Positions 1-9,592 are shown, numbered from the stretch's first letter. The stretch: DNA of 64,000 bases from Pseudomonas maumuensis (GCF_019139675.1 NZ_CP077077.1:5270001-5334000), one strand, 5' to 3'. Numbers and translations: made by a program. Notes: a model not told the origin generated them from the letters alone.

Positions 1-106
1 CCGAGGCCGAACCGTAGAAAAGCCCGGTACCGATTGCCGAACCGAGCGCCATGAAACGGATGTGCCGGGCCGATAGCCCGCGCTTGAGACCTTGAGCTTG
101 TTGCAT
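1..106 (-). CDS. Amino-acid permease, N-terminal fragment (probable histidine transporter)
   Basis: Only the first 35 codons are in the window; the gene continues past the left edge. The visible start (ATG at 106) reads [20 protein letters not shown] and then [15 protein letters not shown]. This is the cytoplasmic N-terminus and first membrane segment of an APC-family amino-acid permease; G-x-I-G-T-G-L-F is the conserved helix-1 substrate-binding motif. It lies 152 bp downstream of hutH on the same strand, where Pseudomonas hut operons usually carry the histidine permease HutT, so histidine uptake is the likely role. Specificity cannot be read from this fragment, and a ProY-like proline permease would look the same. 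Confidence 0.75.
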   Translation of the reverse strand, partial: MQQAQGLKRGLSARHIRFMALGSAIGTGLFYGSAS

Positions 107-167
107 GTCACGTCCTTATTGTTGTTCTGGTCGTGATATCGGGATGGGGTCTGCTGCGCAGCCCAAT

Positions 168-230
168 CGCCGGCAAGCCGGCTCCCACAGGGAGTGGCGC
201 TGCACCTCTGTGGGAGCCGGCTTGCCGGCG
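168..230. repeat. REP-type inverted repeat (family GCCGGCAAGCCGGC)
   Basis: Perfect 23-bp inverted arms at 168-190 and 208-230 (CGCCGGCAAGCCGGCTCCCA core) around a 17-bp loop, followed by GGGCCGC. It fills the hutH-permease gap. The same family recurs at 3694, 9615, 11473, 18260, 25592 and 63361. Pseudomonas REPs often sit downstream of or between operon genes, where they can affect mRNA decay or termination. Confidence 0.9.
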
Positions 231-258
231 AAAGGGCCGCACAGCGGCCCCAGCGGCA

Positions 259-1791
259 TCACAGGCTTGGCAGAACGCCCACCGGCAGCAGCCCGGTCAG
301 CGTGCCTTTGGCCAGCAACGCGGCAGCCGCCTCGATATCCGGCGAGAAGAAACGGTCGCGGTCATAGTGCGGCACTTCGCGACGCAGCGCCTGGCGCGCC
401 TGTTCCAGTTTGGCGGAGGTCTTCAGGCCCTTGCGCAGGTCCAGGCCCTGGCAGGCGCCCAGCCATTCGATGGCCAGCACGCCACGGGTGTTCTCGGCCA
501 TTTCCCACAGACGCTTGCCGGCGGCCGGGGCCATCGACACATGGTCTTCCTGGTTGGCCGAAGTGGGCAGGCTGTCGACACTGTGCGGGTGCGACAGTGC
601 CTTGTTCTCGCTGGCCAGGGCGGCAGCGGTGACCTGGGCGATCATGAAGCCGGAATTCACACCACCGTTTTCCACCAGGAACGGCGGCAGCTGGGACATG
701 TGCTTGTCCATCATCAGCGAGATGCGGCGCTCGCTCAGCGAGCCGATCTCGGCGATGGCCAGGGCCAGGTTGTCGGCAGCCATGGCCACGGGCTCTGCGT
801 GGAAGTTGCCACCGGAGATCACGTCACCTTCGGCAGCGAACACCAGCGGGTTGTCCGACACGGCGTTGGCTTCGATGCCCAGCACTTCGGCGGCCTGGCG
901 GATCTGGGTAAGGCAGGCGCCCATGACTTGCGGCTGGCAGCGCAGGGAGTACGGGTCCTGGACCTTGTCGCAGTTCTTGTGCGACAGCGAGACTTCGCTG
1001 GAATCGCCCAGCAGGTCGCGGAAGCAGGCGGCGGTATCGATCTGGCCACGCTGGCCGCGCACTTCATGGATGCGCGCATCGAACGGCGAGCGCGAACCCA
1101 GCGCCGCCTCGACGCTCAGGCCGCCACAGGCGATGGCCGCGGCGTACAGGTCTTCTGCCTGGAACAGGCCACGCAGGGCGTAGGCGGTGGAGGCCTGGGT
1201 GCCGTTGAGCAAGGCCAGGCCCTCTTTCGCTGCCAGGGTCAACGGCTCCAGGCCGGCGACGGCCAGGGCTTCGGTGGCCGGCAACCATTGGCCCTTGTAG
1301 CGGGCCTTGCCCTCGCCCAGTAGCACCAGCGACATGTGCGCCAGCGGCGCGAGGTCACCAGAGGCGCCGACCGAACCTTTCAGCGGGATGTGCGGATAGA
1401 CTTCGGCGTTGACCAGGCCGATCAGCGCATCGATGACTTTGCGGCGGATGCCGGAGAAGCCACGGCTGAGGCTGTTGATCTTGAGCACCATGATCAGTCG
1501 CACCAGGTCGTCATCCAGCGGCGCGCCGATACCGGCGGCGTGGGACAGCACCAGCGAGCGCTGCAGGTTTTCCAGGTCGTGGCTGGCGATGCGGGTCGAG
1601 GCCAGCAGGCCGAAACCGGTGTTGATGCCGTAGGCGGTACGGTCTTCGGCGATGATCTGCTCGACGCAGGCGACGCTGGCGTCGATGGCGGGCGCGGCGC
1701 TGGCATCGAGCTGCAGGCGCACGGGCGCGGCGTGGATGGCGCGCAGCTGGGCCAGGGTCAGGGTGCCGGGCTTGAGGGTCAATTCGGTCAC
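259..1791 (-). CDS. hutH: Histidine ammonia-lyase HutH
   Basis: Cytosolic enzyme that deaminates L-histidine to urocanate, the first step of histidine catabolism. The 510-residue product has the usual family length. The autocatalytic MIO cofactor forms from Ala143-Ser144-Gly145, visible in [14 protein letters not shown]. The N-terminal YGINTGFG segment and the later [10 protein letters not shown] block are further family signatures. The start is GTG at 1791, giving [11 protein letters not shown], the standard Pseudomonas N-terminus. It lies 85 bp downstream of hutU on the same strand and is followed by a permease gene, so it is probably co-transcribed from the HutC-controlled hutU promoter. 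The gene looks intact. Confidence 0.98.
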   Translation of the reverse strand: MTELTLKPGTLTLAQLRAIHAAPVRLQLDASAAPAIDASVACVEQIIAEDRTAYGINTGFGLLASTRIASHDLENLQRSLVLSHAAGIGAPLDDDLVRLIMVLKINSLSRGFSGIRRKVIDALIGLVNAEVYPHIPLKGSVGASGDLAPLAHMSLVLLGEGKARYKGQWLPATEALAVAGLEPLTLAAKEGLALLNGTQASTAYALRGLFQAEDLYAAAIACGGLSVEAALGSRSPFDARIHEVRGQRGQIDTAACFRDLLGDSSEVSLSHKNCDKVQDPYSLRCQPQVMGACLTQIRQAAEVLGIEANAVSDNPLVFAAEGDVISGGNFHAEPVAMAADNLALAIAEIGSLSERRISLMMDKHMSQLPPFLVENGGVNSGFMIAQVTAAALASENKALSHPHSVDSLPTSANQEDHVSMAPAAGKRLWEMAENTRGVLAIEWLGACQGLDLRKGLKTSAKLEQARQALRREVPHYDRDRFFSPDIEAAAALLAKGTLTGLLPVGVLPSL

Positions 1792-1810
1792 TTCGCTACT
1801 CCAATCGCAT

Positions 1811-1826
1811 GGGGGCCATGGCCCCC
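1811..1826. other. GC-rich perfect palindrome between hutU and hutH
   Basis: A 16-bp self-complementary sequence, GGGGGCCATGGCCCCC, in the 85-bp hutU-hutH gap. It could form a strong stem in the hut mRNA. No T-tract follows on the minus strand, so it is not a simple intrinsic terminator. It may be a processing or stabilising stem; this is inference. Confidence 0.55.
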
Positions 1827-1876
1827 TTCTTGTTGTTCAGTATCACCCGTGCAGGGTGCGATCCAAAGCGCGACGA

Positions 1877-3550
1877 TCAGCCGGTGATCATCGGCAGGTC
1901 CAGGCCCTGCTCCTTGGCGCAGTCGATGGCGATCTGGTAGCCGGCGTCGGCGTGGCGCATCACGCCGGTGCCCGGGTCGTTGGTCAGTACGCGGGCGATA
2001 CGCTCAGCGGCTTCGTCGGTACCGTCACAGACGATGACCATGCCCGAGTGCTGGGAGAAGCCCATGCCCACGCCACCGCCGTGGTGCAGCGAAACCCAGG
2101 TGGCGCCGCCCGCGGTGTTGAGCAGGGCGTTGAGCAGTGGCCAGTCGGAGACCGCGTCGGAGCCGTCGCGCATGGCTTCGGTTTCGCGGTTGGGGCTGGA
2201 TACCGAGCCCGAGTCCAGGTGGTCACGGCCGATGACGACGGGTGCCGACAGCTCGCCGCTGCGCACCATCTCGTTGAACGCCAGGCCCAGCTTGGCGCGC
2301 AGGCCCAGGCCAACCCAGCAGATGCGCGCCGGCAGGCCCTGGAAGCTGATGCGCTCGCGGGCCATGTCCAGCCAGCGGTGCAGGTGGGCGTCGTCGGGGA
2401 TCAGTTCCTTGACCTTGGCGTCGGTCTTGTAGATGTCCTCGGCATCGCCGGACAGCGCGGCCCAACGGAATGGGCCGACGCCGCGGCAGAACAGCGGGCG
2501 GATATAGGCCGGGACGAAGCCCGGGAAGTCGAAGGCGTTGGCCACGCCTTCTTCCTTGGCCATCTGGCGGATGTTGTTGCCGTAGTCGAAGGTCGGGATG
2601 CCCTGCTTCTGGAAGTCGAGCATGGCTTGTACATGTACGGCCATCGACTGTTTGGCGGCCTTGACCACGCCTGCCGGGTCGGTCACAGCGCGGTCGCGGT
2701 ACTGCTCCCAGGTCCAGCCAGCCGGCAGGTAGCCGTTGAGCGGGTCGTGGGCGCTGGTCTGGTCGGTGACCATGTCCGGGCGCACGCCACGCTTGACCAG
2801 CTCAGGCAGGATTTCGGCGGCGTTGCCGTGCAGGGCGATGGAGATGGCCTTGCCTTCGGCGGTGTACTTGGCGATGCGCGCCAGGGCGTCGTCCAGATCA
2901 GTGGCCTGCTCGTCGACGTAGCGGGTCTCGAGGCGGAAGTCGATGCGGCTCTGCTGGCACTCGATGTTCAGCGAGCAAGCGCCGGCAAGTGTTGCCGCCA
3001 GTGGCTGCGCGCCGCCCATGCCGCCCAGGCCCGCGGTTAGTACCCACTTGCCCTTGAGGCTGCCGTTGTAGTGCTGGCGGCCGGCTTCGACGAAGGTTTC
3101 GTAGGTACCCTGGACGATGCCCTGGCTACCGATGTAGATCCAGCTGCCGGCGGTCATCTGGCCGTACATGGCCAGGCCCTTGGCATCCAGTTCGTTGAAG
3201 TGTTCCCAGTTCGCCCAGTGCGGCACCAGGTTGGAGTTGGCGATCAGCACGCGTGGGGCGTTGCTGTGGGTCTTGAACACGCCGACCGGCTTGCCCGACT
3301 GCACCAGCAGGGTTTCGTCGTCTTCCAGGCGGGTCAGGGTTTCGACGATCTTGTCGTAGCACTCCCAATTGCGTGCGGCGCGACCGATGCCACCGTATAC
3401 CACCAGCTCTTTGGGGTTTTCGGCGACCTGTGGGTCGAGGTTGTTCATCAGCATGCGCAGCGGCGCTTCGGTCAGCCAGCTTTTGGCGGTCAGCTTGTTG
3501 CCACGCGGGGCACGGATTTCTACGTCACGGTACTTGTTGTTGTCAGTCAC
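1877..3550 (-). CDS. hutU: Urocanate hydratase HutU
   Basis: Cytosolic NAD+-dependent enzyme that hydrates urocanate to 4-imidazolone-5-propionate, the second step of histidine breakdown. The 557-residue length matches the family. The glycine-rich GLGGMGGAQ stretch is the NAD-binding loop, and the N-terminus [20 protein letters not shown] is typical. The start is GTG at 3550 ([17 protein letters not shown]). It is the first gene of the leftward hut unit (hutU, hutH, permease). A HutC operator overlaps its promoter about 50-80 bp upstream of the start. Nothing unusual was seen in the sequence. Confidence 0.98.
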   Translation of the reverse strand: MTDNNKYRDVEIRAPRGNKLTAKSWLTEAPLRMLMNNLDPQVAENPKELVVYGGIGRAARNWECYDKIVETLTRLEDDETLLVQSGKPVGVFKTHSNAPRVLIANSNLVPHWANWEHFNELDAKGLAMYGQMTAGSWIYIGSQGIVQGTYETFVEAGRQHYNGSLKGKWVLTAGLGGMGGAQPLAATLAGACSLNIECQQSRIDFRLETRYVDEQATDLDDALARIAKYTAEGKAISIALHGNAAEILPELVKRGVRPDMVTDQTSAHDPLNGYLPAGWTWEQYRDRAVTDPAGVVKAAKQSMAVHVQAMLDFQKQGIPTFDYGNNIRQMAKEEGVANAFDFPGFVPAYIRPLFCRGVGPFRWAALSGDAEDIYKTDAKVKELIPDDAHLHRWLDMARERISFQGLPARICWVGLGLRAKLGLAFNEMVRSGELSAPVVIGRDHLDSGSVSSPNRETEAMRDGSDAVSDWPLLNALLNTAGGATWVSLHHGGGVGMGFSQHSGMVIVCDGTDEAAERIARVLTNDPGTGVMRHADAGYQIAIDCAKEQGLDLPMITG

Positions 3551-3596
3551 GGGGATGTCCTCTGCGGTCGTCCGACGGCATGTGTGTGTCGTGGCG

Positions 3597-3630
3597 ACTA
3601 TACAAACACACCTTTACTTGTATGTACAAG
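3597..3630 (-). promoter_or_regulatory. hutU promoter with HutC operator
   Basis: The plus-strand sequence CTTGTATGTACAAG at 3617-3630 contains TGTA-TG-TACA (3619-3628), matching the TGTA-N2-TACA pattern described for HutC, a GntR-family repressor. On the minus strand a TATAGT box (3597-3602) lies where a -10 would be, so the operator would cover the -35 region. Repression released by urocanate is known for the family. No GG-N10-GC sigma54 element was found here. Confidence 0.75.
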
Positions 3631-3693
3631 CATAGGCAACTAAAAAAGAGTGACCATTCCTCGGATGAAAAACGAAAAAGGGGCCGCTACGCG

Positions 3694-3765
3694 CCCCATC
3701 GCTGGCAAGCCAGCTCCCACATGGGTCAAGTGAACCCTGTGGGAGCTGGCTTGCCAGCGATGGGG
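3694..3765. repeat. REP-type inverted repeat, 27-bp perfect arms
   Basis: Arms 3694-3720 and 3739-3765 (CCCCATCGCTGGCAAGCCAG core) are perfectly complementary around an 18-bp loop. This is the GCTGGCAAGCCAGC sequence variant, shared with 9615. It lies between hutD and the hutU promoter and probably isolates the two units. Confidence 0.9.
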
Positions 3766-3797
3766 CTGCACAGCAGCCCCCTTTCAGCAATGACAGA

Positions 3798-4370
3798 TCA
3801 GTGTGAAATCAGCTCGATCAGGCAGAATCGCCCCTGTACATCCATTTCCAGCAACCCTTCATTGCCATCGACACGCAGGCAGTCATAGCGCCCAAGCTGC
3901 TGCGTCTCCTCCCCAGCCAGCCCCACCTCGACGTGAGTGCTGGCGGCAAACAGCAACAGCGTCGAAGCCGAGCTGAACAACCGATTCGAACCATCGAACC
4001 ACTGCAACCGCGTCCCATACCGCTGCGGCGCATAGATCAGGTTGAAATCGCGGATCGCCCCGCCCAACAGCTTGCAGCTCACCTGGCTTTCGCCACTGAA
4101 GGCGAAGGCGTCGAATGGCAGCAACGGCCGGCTGGCCTGGCCATCGACCAGCAGGCGCATACCGTCGCCCTGCAACACGGTGATGATCCGCTGGTACCCG
4201 GCGAAGCTGGAAAAACCACCAGACTCCTCGATATCGGCGATCGACAGGCGCCAGCCAAAACCGTCCAGGCTGTCGCCAGCGTCGCGGGTGATCTCTTCGG
4301 TGAAACCGCCACCGTTCTTCCAGGGCATGCGCGGATAATCCTGGGCACGCAACAGCTGCAACTGGGTCAT
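3798..4370 (-). CDS. hutD: HutD family protein
   Basis: A 190-residue protein of the HutD family, a bicupin-like fold found in Pseudomonas hut loci. It has been proposed to limit or fine-tune hut activity; its biochemical role is not settled. The diagnostic N-terminus is visible: YPRMPWKNGGGFTEEI near residues 12-27, then GFGWRLSIADIEESGGFSSF. The start chosen is ATG at 4370 because it overlaps the hutC stop (ATGA) and gives the standard MTQLQLLRAQ N-terminus. A longer frame to 4508 is only the region overlapping hutC. It is translationally coupled to hutC. Confidence 0.93.
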   Translation of the reverse strand: MTQLQLLRAQDYPRMPWKNGGGFTEEITRDAGDSLDGFGWRLSIADIEESGGFSSFAGYQRIITVLQGDGMRLLVDGQASRPLLPFDAFAFSGESQVSCKLLGGAIRDFNLIYAPQRYGTRLQWFDGSNRLFSSASTLLLFAASTHVEVGLAGEETQQLGRYDCLRVDGNEGLLEMDVQGRFCLIELISH

Positions 4371-5113
4371 TTGCTGAATCGTCCTTCCAGACGGTGACGG
4401 GAACCTGGGTGGATAAGGCGCGCGGCGGTGACCGGCTGGCGCCCCGACCAAGTACGGCGGCGGATCAGCAGGCACGGCTCGCCCCGCTCGATCTGCAACA
4501 GCTTGCATTCTTCAGCCTCGGCAAGAATCGCCTCGACCACGTGCTCGCCTTCAGTCAGCGGCGCAACCTGCGACAGATAGGCGTAGGGCGTCTGCCGGGT
4601 GAAATCCTGCTTGAGGTAATCCGGAGCGATGGCGGCGTTGACGTAGCGGTCCTCGATCTGCACCGGCACGCCATTTTCGTAATGCACGATCAGCGAGTGG
4701 AACACCCGCTGACCTTCGCGCATGTCCAAGGCCAGGGCGCGCTCGGAGCCGGCGGCTTCCTCGGCGAGCTTGATCACCTGGCAGCTATGCTGGTGGCCAC
4801 GCCCGGCGATCTCGTCGGCGATGTTGTTGACCTCGAACAGCGCCGAGCGGCTCTTGGGTTCGGCGACGAAGGTGCCGACGCCCTGCATGCGCACCAGCAG
4901 GCCTTCGGCGGTGAGTTCGCGCAGGGCGCGGTTGATGGTCATACGGCTGAAACCCAGCTCGCTGACCAGTTCGCTTTCCGAGGGCACCCGGTGATGAGGC
5001 GGCCAGCTGCCGCTCTCGATCTGCTGGATGATCATCTGCTTCACCCGGGCGTAGAGCGGCGCCGGCCCTTCGCCCATCTGGGCAACCAGCGCGGAGACAG
5101 GAAGTGTCGGCAC
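4367..5113 (-). CDS. hutC: Histidine utilisation repressor HutC (GntR family)
   Basis: Transcriptional repressor of the hut genes; urocanate is the inducer in characterised homologues. The 248-residue product has a winged-helix GntR DNA-binding domain at residues about 15-80 (PLYARVKQMI, then RVPSESELVSELGFSRMTI and GLLVRMQGVGTFV). A UTRA ligand-binding domain of the HutC/FarR type follows (ERALALDMREGQRVFHSLIV). The GTG at 5113 is preferred (MPTLPVSALVAQ) because upstream codons would run through the operator. It overlaps hutD by 4 bp and diverges from hutF, so the operator at 5181-5196 probably gives autoregulation. Confidence 0.95.
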   Translation of the reverse strand: MPTLPVSALVAQMGEGPAPLYARVKQMIIQQIESGSWPPHHRVPSESELVSELGFSRMTINRALRELTAEGLLVRMQGVGTFVAEPKSRSALFEVNNIADEIAGRGHQHSCQVIKLAEEAAGSERALALDMREGQRVFHSLIVHYENGVPVQIEDRYVNAAIAPDYLKQDFTRQTPYAYLSQVAPLTEGEHVVEAILAEAEECKLLQIERGEPCLLIRRRTWSGRQPVTAARLIHPGSRHRLEGRFSK

Positions 5114-5180
5114 GGCGTTGAATCCTTGTGCGGTTGGAGTGAACGGTAGCTTGCCGGAGTTTACCCGGCAGGCAAACGGC

Positions 5181-5196
5181 TGTATATGTATATACA
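5181..5196. promoter_or_regulatory. HutC operator between hutC and hutF
   Basis: TGTATATGTATATACA in the divergent hutC-hutF intergenic region contains the perfect palindrome TGTA-TA-TACA (5187-5196), the same pattern as upstream of hutU. It lies 25 bp before the hutF start and 68 bp before the hutC start, so HutC could control both genes. Confidence 0.75.
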
Positions 5197-5221
5197 AGTT
5201 AACAATAACAGGATTTTACCG

Positions 5222-6586
5222 ATGCCCGCCTACTTCGCCGAACGCGCCTTGCTCCCTTCGGGCTGGGCCCGCAATGTCCGCCTGGAGGTCGCTACCGACG
5301 GTCGGCTGGCCTCGATCGAGGCCGATGCCAGCGCCGATGGCGCCGAGCGCCTGGCCGGGCCTTTGCTGCCGGGCATGCCCAATCTGCACTCGCACGCGTT
5401 CCAGCGGGCCATGGCCGGGCTGGCGGAAGTGGCCGGCAACCCCAACGACAGCTTCTGGACCTGGCGCGAGCTGATGTACCGCCTGGTAGGCCGCATCACA
5501 CCCGGACAGCTGCAGGTTATCGCCCGCCAGCTATACATCGAGATGCTCAAGGCCGGCTATACCTCGGTGGCCGAGTTCCACTATGTGCATCATGACCAGA
5601 ACGGCCACGCCTACGCCGACCCCGCCGAACTGTCGCGACGCATCAGCGCCGCCGCCGCCACCAGCGGCATCGGCCTGACCTTGCTGCCGGTCCTGTACAG
5701 CCATGCCGGGTTCGGCGGCCAGGCGCCCAATGACGGCCAACGGCGCTTCATCAACTCAACCGAACAATACCTGCAACTGCAACAGCAGCTAGCGCCATTG
5801 CTGGCACAACAGCCGGCGCAGGCGCTGGGACTGTGCTTCCACTCGCTGCGCGCCGTGACACCAGGGCAGATCGCCGATGTGCTCGGTGCCAGCGACAAGT
5901 CCTGCCCGATCCATATCCACATTGCCGAGCAACAGAAGGAAGTCGATGACTGCCTGGCCTGGAGCCGCCGCCGTCCGCTGCAATGGCTGTACGAGCATGT
6001 CGATGTCGATCAGCGCTGGTGCCTGGTCCACGCTACCCACGCCGAAGCCGACGAAGTCGCCGCCATGGCCCGCAGTGGCGCGGTGGCCGGCCTGTGCCTG
6101 ACCACCGAGGCGAACCTGGGTGACGGCATCTTCCCGGCGGTGGACTACCTGGCCCAGGGCGGGCGGATGGGTATCGGCTCGGACAGCCATGTGTCCTTGA
6201 GCGTGGTCGAGGAACTGCGCTGGCTGGAATACGGCCAGCGCCTGCGTGACCAGCGGCGCAATCGCCTGTATCGCGCCGATCAGCCGATGGTTGGGCGCAC
6301 CTTGTACGACGCCGCGCTACTGGGCGGTGCCCAGGCGCTGGGGCAGCCGATCGGCGAACTGGCCGTGGGCAAGCGGGCGGACTGGCTGGTACTGGATGGG
6401 CAGGATCCGTATCTGGCCGTGGCCGACGGCGATGCCATTCTCAACCGCTGGTTGTTCGCGGGTTCTGATCGCCAGGTGCGCGATGTGATGGTCAACGGGC
6501 AGTGGGTGGTGCGCCAAGGGCGGCATGAGCAGGAGGAGCAAAGCGCGGCAGCGTTTGTACAAGTGCTGCGACAGTTGCTGGACTGA
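5222..6586 (+). CDS. hutF: Formimidoylglutamate deiminase HutF
   Basis: Amidohydrolase-superfamily enzyme that converts N-formimino-L-glutamate to N-formyl-L-glutamate and ammonia, the five-step hut route used by pseudomonads. It is 454 residues, the expected length. The zinc-binding HxH motif is His56/His58 in MPNLHSHAFQRA. Further metal and catalytic motifs are IHIHIAEQ near residue 232 and GSDSHVSLS near residue 320. The start is ATG at 5222 (MPAYFAERALLPSGWA), after AACAGGA; an upstream in-frame start would lie within the operator. Its product is passed to HutG, presumably encoded beyond the left edge. Confidence 0.96.
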   Translation: MPAYFAERALLPSGWARNVRLEVATDGRLASIEADASADGAERLAGPLLPGMPNLHSHAFQRAMAGLAEVAGNPNDSFWTWRELMYRLVGRITPGQLQVIARQLYIEMLKAGYTSVAEFHYVHHDQNGHAYADPAELSRRISAAAATSGIGLTLLPVLYSHAGFGGQAPNDGQRRFINSTEQYLQLQQQLAPLLAQQPAQALGLCFHSLRAVTPGQIADVLGASDKSCPIHIHIAEQQKEVDDCLAWSRRRPLQWLYEHVDVDQRWCLVHATHAEADEVAAMARSGAVAGLCLTTEANLGDGIFPAVDYLAQGGRMGIGSDSHVSLSVVEELRWLEYGQRLRDQRRNRLYRADQPMVGRTLYDAALLGGAQALGQPIGELAVGKRADWLVLDGQDPYLAVADGDAILNRWLFAGSDRQVRDVMVNGQWVVRQGRHEQEEQSAAAFVQVLRQLLD

Positions 6587-6595
6587 CAGTCGAAA

Positions 6596-6646
6596 CATCG
6601 CGGAGCCCGCTCCCACAGGTACGTATGGGGAGCGGGCCCCGCGATG
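6596..6646. repeat. Imperfect inverted repeat downstream of hutF
   Basis: CATCGCGGAGCCCGCTCCC (6596-6614) faces GGGAGCGGGCCCCGCGATG (6628-6646), nearly complementary, around a short loop. It is a second REP-like sequence type, with a CATCGCGG end, in the convergent hutF/lipocalin gap. It may act as a bidirectional terminator-like stem. Confidence 0.7.
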
Positions 6647-6652
6647 GCGTCC

Positions 6653-7225
6653 TCAATGCCGGGCGACGATGCTCTTGTCGGGCGTGCGCCAGATCAGGCG
6701 GCTGGTATCGAAGCCCTGCTGCCGCGCCTTGGCCAACAGGTTTTCCCGCTCCCACGCCGGCAACGATGGCGTACGCGAAAGAATCCACAAGTACTTGCGG
6801 TCCGGGCTGCCGACGATCGCCGTGCGATAGCGCTCGTCGACGAACAGGATCCAGTAGTCCCCCTTGGCCACCCCGGGCACCAGGCGGGTGAACCAATTGT
6901 CGAACTCCACCCACAGCTTGTCGGTGTGGCCCGCCTGCTGCGGCGTGGCATGGCCCTCTGCACGCAGCCATTCGTCACCCAGGGTACGGCAGCGATTAAG
7001 CACGCCGACCGTGCCATCGGGCTTGAGGTTGTAATGGGCCTCGGACTGGGCGCAACCGTCCTGGTACTTCATTGGCAGGCGCGCCAGCTCGAACCATTTG
7101 CCCTGGTAACGCTTGAGGTCGACCGCACCTGCGGTCTTCGGCGCCAGCGGGTCGGTGGCCGAGGTGGCGCAGCCACCCAGCAGCATCACCAGGCACACGC
7201 CCAGCAGCAGGTGCAGGTGCCTCAT
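6653..7225 (-). CDS. blc: Outer-membrane lipoprotein, lipocalin family (Blc-like)
   Basis: Lipocalin lipoprotein of 190 residues. A lipoprotein signal peptide ends in the lipobox LGGC (Cys19). The lipocalin signature G-x-W is in RYQGKWFELARLPMKYQDGC, and the later GDYWILFVDERYRTAIVGSPDRKYLWILSR segment is split across the Blc core strands. E. coli Blc binds lysophospholipids in the outer membrane; the same role is inferred here. Its ATG overlaps the stop of the preceding lipoprotein gene (ATGA at 7222-7225), so the two are translationally coupled. Confidence 0.92.
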   Translation of the reverse strand: MRHLHLLLGVCLVMLLGGCATSATDPLAPKTAGAVDLKRYQGKWFELARLPMKYQDGCAQSEAHYNLKPDGTVGVLNRCRTLGDEWLRAEGHATPQQAGHTDKLWVEFDNWFTRLVPGVAKGDYWILFVDERYRTAIVGSPDRKYLWILSRTPSLPAWERENLLAKARQQGFDTSRLIWRTPDKSIVARH

Positions 7226-7476
7226 TTGAGGCCCTGCCCGGAATACATCAGCACCTTGTCCGCCGCGTACTGCACGCTGATGAAGCTCTTCTCGTCACCC
7301 CAGGTGCAGCTGCTCATGCCCAGCGCGCCGGAACACTCCTTGGGCGTGCCGAGCAACTGCTCGACCTCGGCCTTGTTCATGCCGGCCTTGAGCTTGGAAT
7401 AGTTTTCCTGGTTGATCTTGCTGCAAGCGGTCAGGACGACGCACAAGGACAACAGGGCGAGGGAACGCAACGACAT
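7222..7476 (-). CDS. Small lipoprotein, DUF3862/SmpA-like
   Basis: An 84-residue protein with a lipoprotein signal peptide and lipobox LTAC (Cys18). The short mature domain (INQENYSKLKAGMNKAEV, then EQLLGTP) has the helix-turn pattern of SmpA/BamE- and DUF3862-type lipoproteins: Y-x-K-L-K-x-G-M-x-x-x-E-V, followed by a CxWGD-type segment. AGGAG lies about 9 bp before the ATG at 7476. It overlaps the lipocalin gene by 4 bp and forms a two-gene envelope lipoprotein operon. No specific function is known to me. Confidence 0.85.
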   Translation of the reverse strand: MSLRSLALLSLCVVLTACSKINQENYSKLKAGMNKAEVEQLLGTPKECSGALGMSSCTWGDEKSFISVQYAADKVLMYSGQGLK

Positions 7477-7699
7477 GAAGGGACACTCCTGGAGATGGAT
7501 ACACAGGCGCGAGGGCCTGCAGGGAGCTTAGAAGGGAAAAACGCTCCTCGGTTCCCTGGCTTGCGAGGTTTCGTCGTGCGCCGTTGGTCGCCTGGCGCGC
7601 AAACGATTAATGTTTTATCCCTGCGCGTCGACATAGAGCGGTGGTGTGGCCTTTTGCCGCACCCCTCCCCTTCGTGCCCGTGCGCAGATTCCAAGAAAA

Positions 7700-9592
7700 A
7701 TGACCAAGAACCTCAAGTTCAGCCACAAGATCCTGCTGGCCGCCGCCCTGGTGGTGGCCGTCGCCTTCACTTGCTTCGTCCTGTTCAACGACTACCGACA
7801 GCGTCAGTCGCTGCGTAGCGACACCGAATCGACGCTGCAATCGCTGGGCAACCTTACCGCCGGCAACATCCGCACCTGGCTCGACAGCCGCATCCAGCTG
7901 GTGAACTCGGTGGCCCAGCAGGTTGCCGTCGACGGTCCCGCCAAGAGCAGCCTCGAGCGCATCCTGGCGCTGCCGGTGTACGGCAGCAACTTCATCCTCA
8001 CCTACTTCGGCGGCCAGGACGGCAGCATGCAGTCGGTGCCGGTGGGCAACCGCGCTGCCGACTACGACCCGCGCGTGCGCGGCTGGTACAAGGCGGCCAG
8101 CGCCGCAGGCCAGACCATCGTCACCGAACCGTACATCTCGGTATCGGCCGGCAAGCTGGTAATTACCCTGGCCACTCCGGTGCAACAGGGCGGGCGCATG
8201 ATCGGCGTAAGCGGTGTCGACACCGATCTGCAGACCATCAGCAACCTGATCAACACCCTGGACTTCGGCGGCCATGGGCACGCCTTCATCGTCAACGGCG
8301 AGGGCAAGGTGCTTATCCACCCCAAGGGCGAACTGGCGCTCAAGCCCCTGGCGGAGGTCTACCCTGGCAGCAACCTGCGCATCGGCAGCGGCCTGAAGGA
8401 AGTGGAGGTCGAGGGTCGCAAGCAGTTCATCAGCTTCACCCACGTCGATGGCGTGCCGTCGGCAGATTGGTACGTGGCGCTGGTGTTGGACCAGGATGCG
8501 GCCTTCGCCATGCTCGGCGAACTGCGCACTTCGGCCGTGGTGGCGACACTGATCGCGGTGGTAGTAATCATCGCCCTGCTCGGCTTGCTGATCCGTGTGC
8601 TGATGGAACCGCTGCACGTCATGGGCCGCGCCATGCGCGACATCGCCGAGGGCGAAGGCGACCTGACCCGGCGCCTGGCCATCCACGCCCAGGACGAGTT
8701 CGGCAGCCTGGCGCAGTCGTTCAACCGCTTCGTCGAGCGGATCCACGATTCGATCCGCGAAGTGGCCTCGGCCACCGGCCAGGTGAATGCCGTGGCCGGT
8801 CAGGTGGTCAGCGCCTCGAACGCCTCGATCCACAACGCCGACCAGCAGTCCAGCCGCACCAGCAGTGTCGCCGCGGCGATCAACCAGCTCGGTGCCGCCG
8901 CCCAGGAAATCGCCCAGAACGCCGCCCTCGCCTCGCAGCACTCCAGCGCCGCCCGCGGCCTGGCCGAGGAAGGCCAGCAAGTGGTCGGCGAGACCATCGA
9001 TGTGATGAACCAGCTATCGGCGCGCATCAGTGATGCCAGCGGCAACATTGAGACGCTGAACAACCACACGGCGAACATCGGTCAGATCCTCGATGTGATC
9101 AGCGGCATTTCGCAGCAGACCAACCTACTGGCGCTCAACGCGGCCATCGAGGCAGCCCGTGCCGGCGAAGCCGGGCGCGGTTTCGCGGTGGTGGCCGACG
9201 AGGTGCGCAACCTGGCACACCGCACCCAGGACTCGGCACAGCAGGTCCAGCGCCTGATCGAGGAGCTGCAAGCCGGAGCCCAGGTGGCCGTGAGCACCAT
9301 GAACCAGAGCCAGCAGCACAGCGACCGCAGCGTCGGCATCGCCAACCAGGCTGGCGAACGCCTGGGCAGCGTCACCCAGCGCATCGGCGAGATCGACGGC
9401 ATGAACCAGTCGGTGGCCACCGCCACCGAAGAGCAGACGGCCGTGGTCGAGTCGATCAATGTCGACATCACCGAGATCAATACGCTGAATCAGGAAGGGG
9501 TGCAGAACCTGCAGAGCACCTTGCGTGCCTGCACCGACCTGGAGCATCAGGTCGAGCGGTTGAAGCATCTGGTGGGCAGCTTCAGGATCTGA
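7700..9592 (+). CDS. Methyl-accepting chemotaxis protein with amino-acid-type dCache sensor
   Basis: Membrane chemoreceptor of 630 residues. It has TM1 at about 9-30, a periplasmic dCache_1 domain at about 35-275, TM2 at about 277-302, HAMP at about 303-355 and a cytoplasmic signalling domain with the conserved hairpin tip ([20 protein letters not shown], then [15 protein letters not shown]). The sensor shows the amino-acid-binding pattern R-x-W-Y...Y...D: Arg127, Trp129, Tyr130, Tyr145 and Asp174, with PctA-like spacing. It probably senses L-amino acids; the exact ligand range is unknown. The start is ATG at 7700 ([16 protein letters not shown]), because upstream in-frame codons encode no family sequence. 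Confidence 0.94.
   Translation: MTKNLKFSHKILLAAALVVAVAFTCFVLFNDYRQRQSLRSDTESTLQSLGNLTAGNIRTWLDSRIQLVNSVAQQVAVDGPAKSSLERILALPVYGSNFILTYFGGQDGSMQSVPVGNRAADYDPRVRGWYKAASAAGQTIVTEPYISVSAGKLVITLATPVQQGGRMIGVSGVDTDLQTISNLINTLDFGGHGHAFIVNGEGKVLIHPKGELALKPLAEVYPGSNLRIGSGLKEVEVEGRKQFISFTHVDGVPSADWYVALVLDQDAAFAMLGELRTSAVVATLIAVVVIIALLGLLIRVLMEPLHVMGRAMRDIAEGEGDLTRRLAIHAQDEFGSLAQSFNRFVERIHDSIREVASATGQVNAVAGQVVSASNASIHNADQQSSRTSSVAAAINQLGAAAQEIAQNAALASQHSSAARGLAEEGQQVVGETIDVMNQLSARISDASGNIETLNNHTANIGQILDVISGISQQTNLLALNAAIEAARAGEAGRGFAVVADEVRNLAHRTQDSAQQVQRLIEELQAGAQVAVSTMNQSQQHSDRSVGIANQAGERLGSVTQRIGEIDGMNQSVATATEEQTAVVESINVDITEINTLNQEGVQNLQSTLRACTDLEHQVERLKHLVGSFRI

Noticed and set aside
168..230. Repeated 23-30 bp arms considered as CRISPR repeats
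   Set aside because: They are single inverted pairs scattered at operon ends, with no regular direct-repeat/spacer array and no cas genes.
4371..4508. N-terminal extension of hutD to 4508
   Set aside because: It would read through the end of hutC; the ATG at 4370 overlapping the hutC stop gives the family N-terminus.
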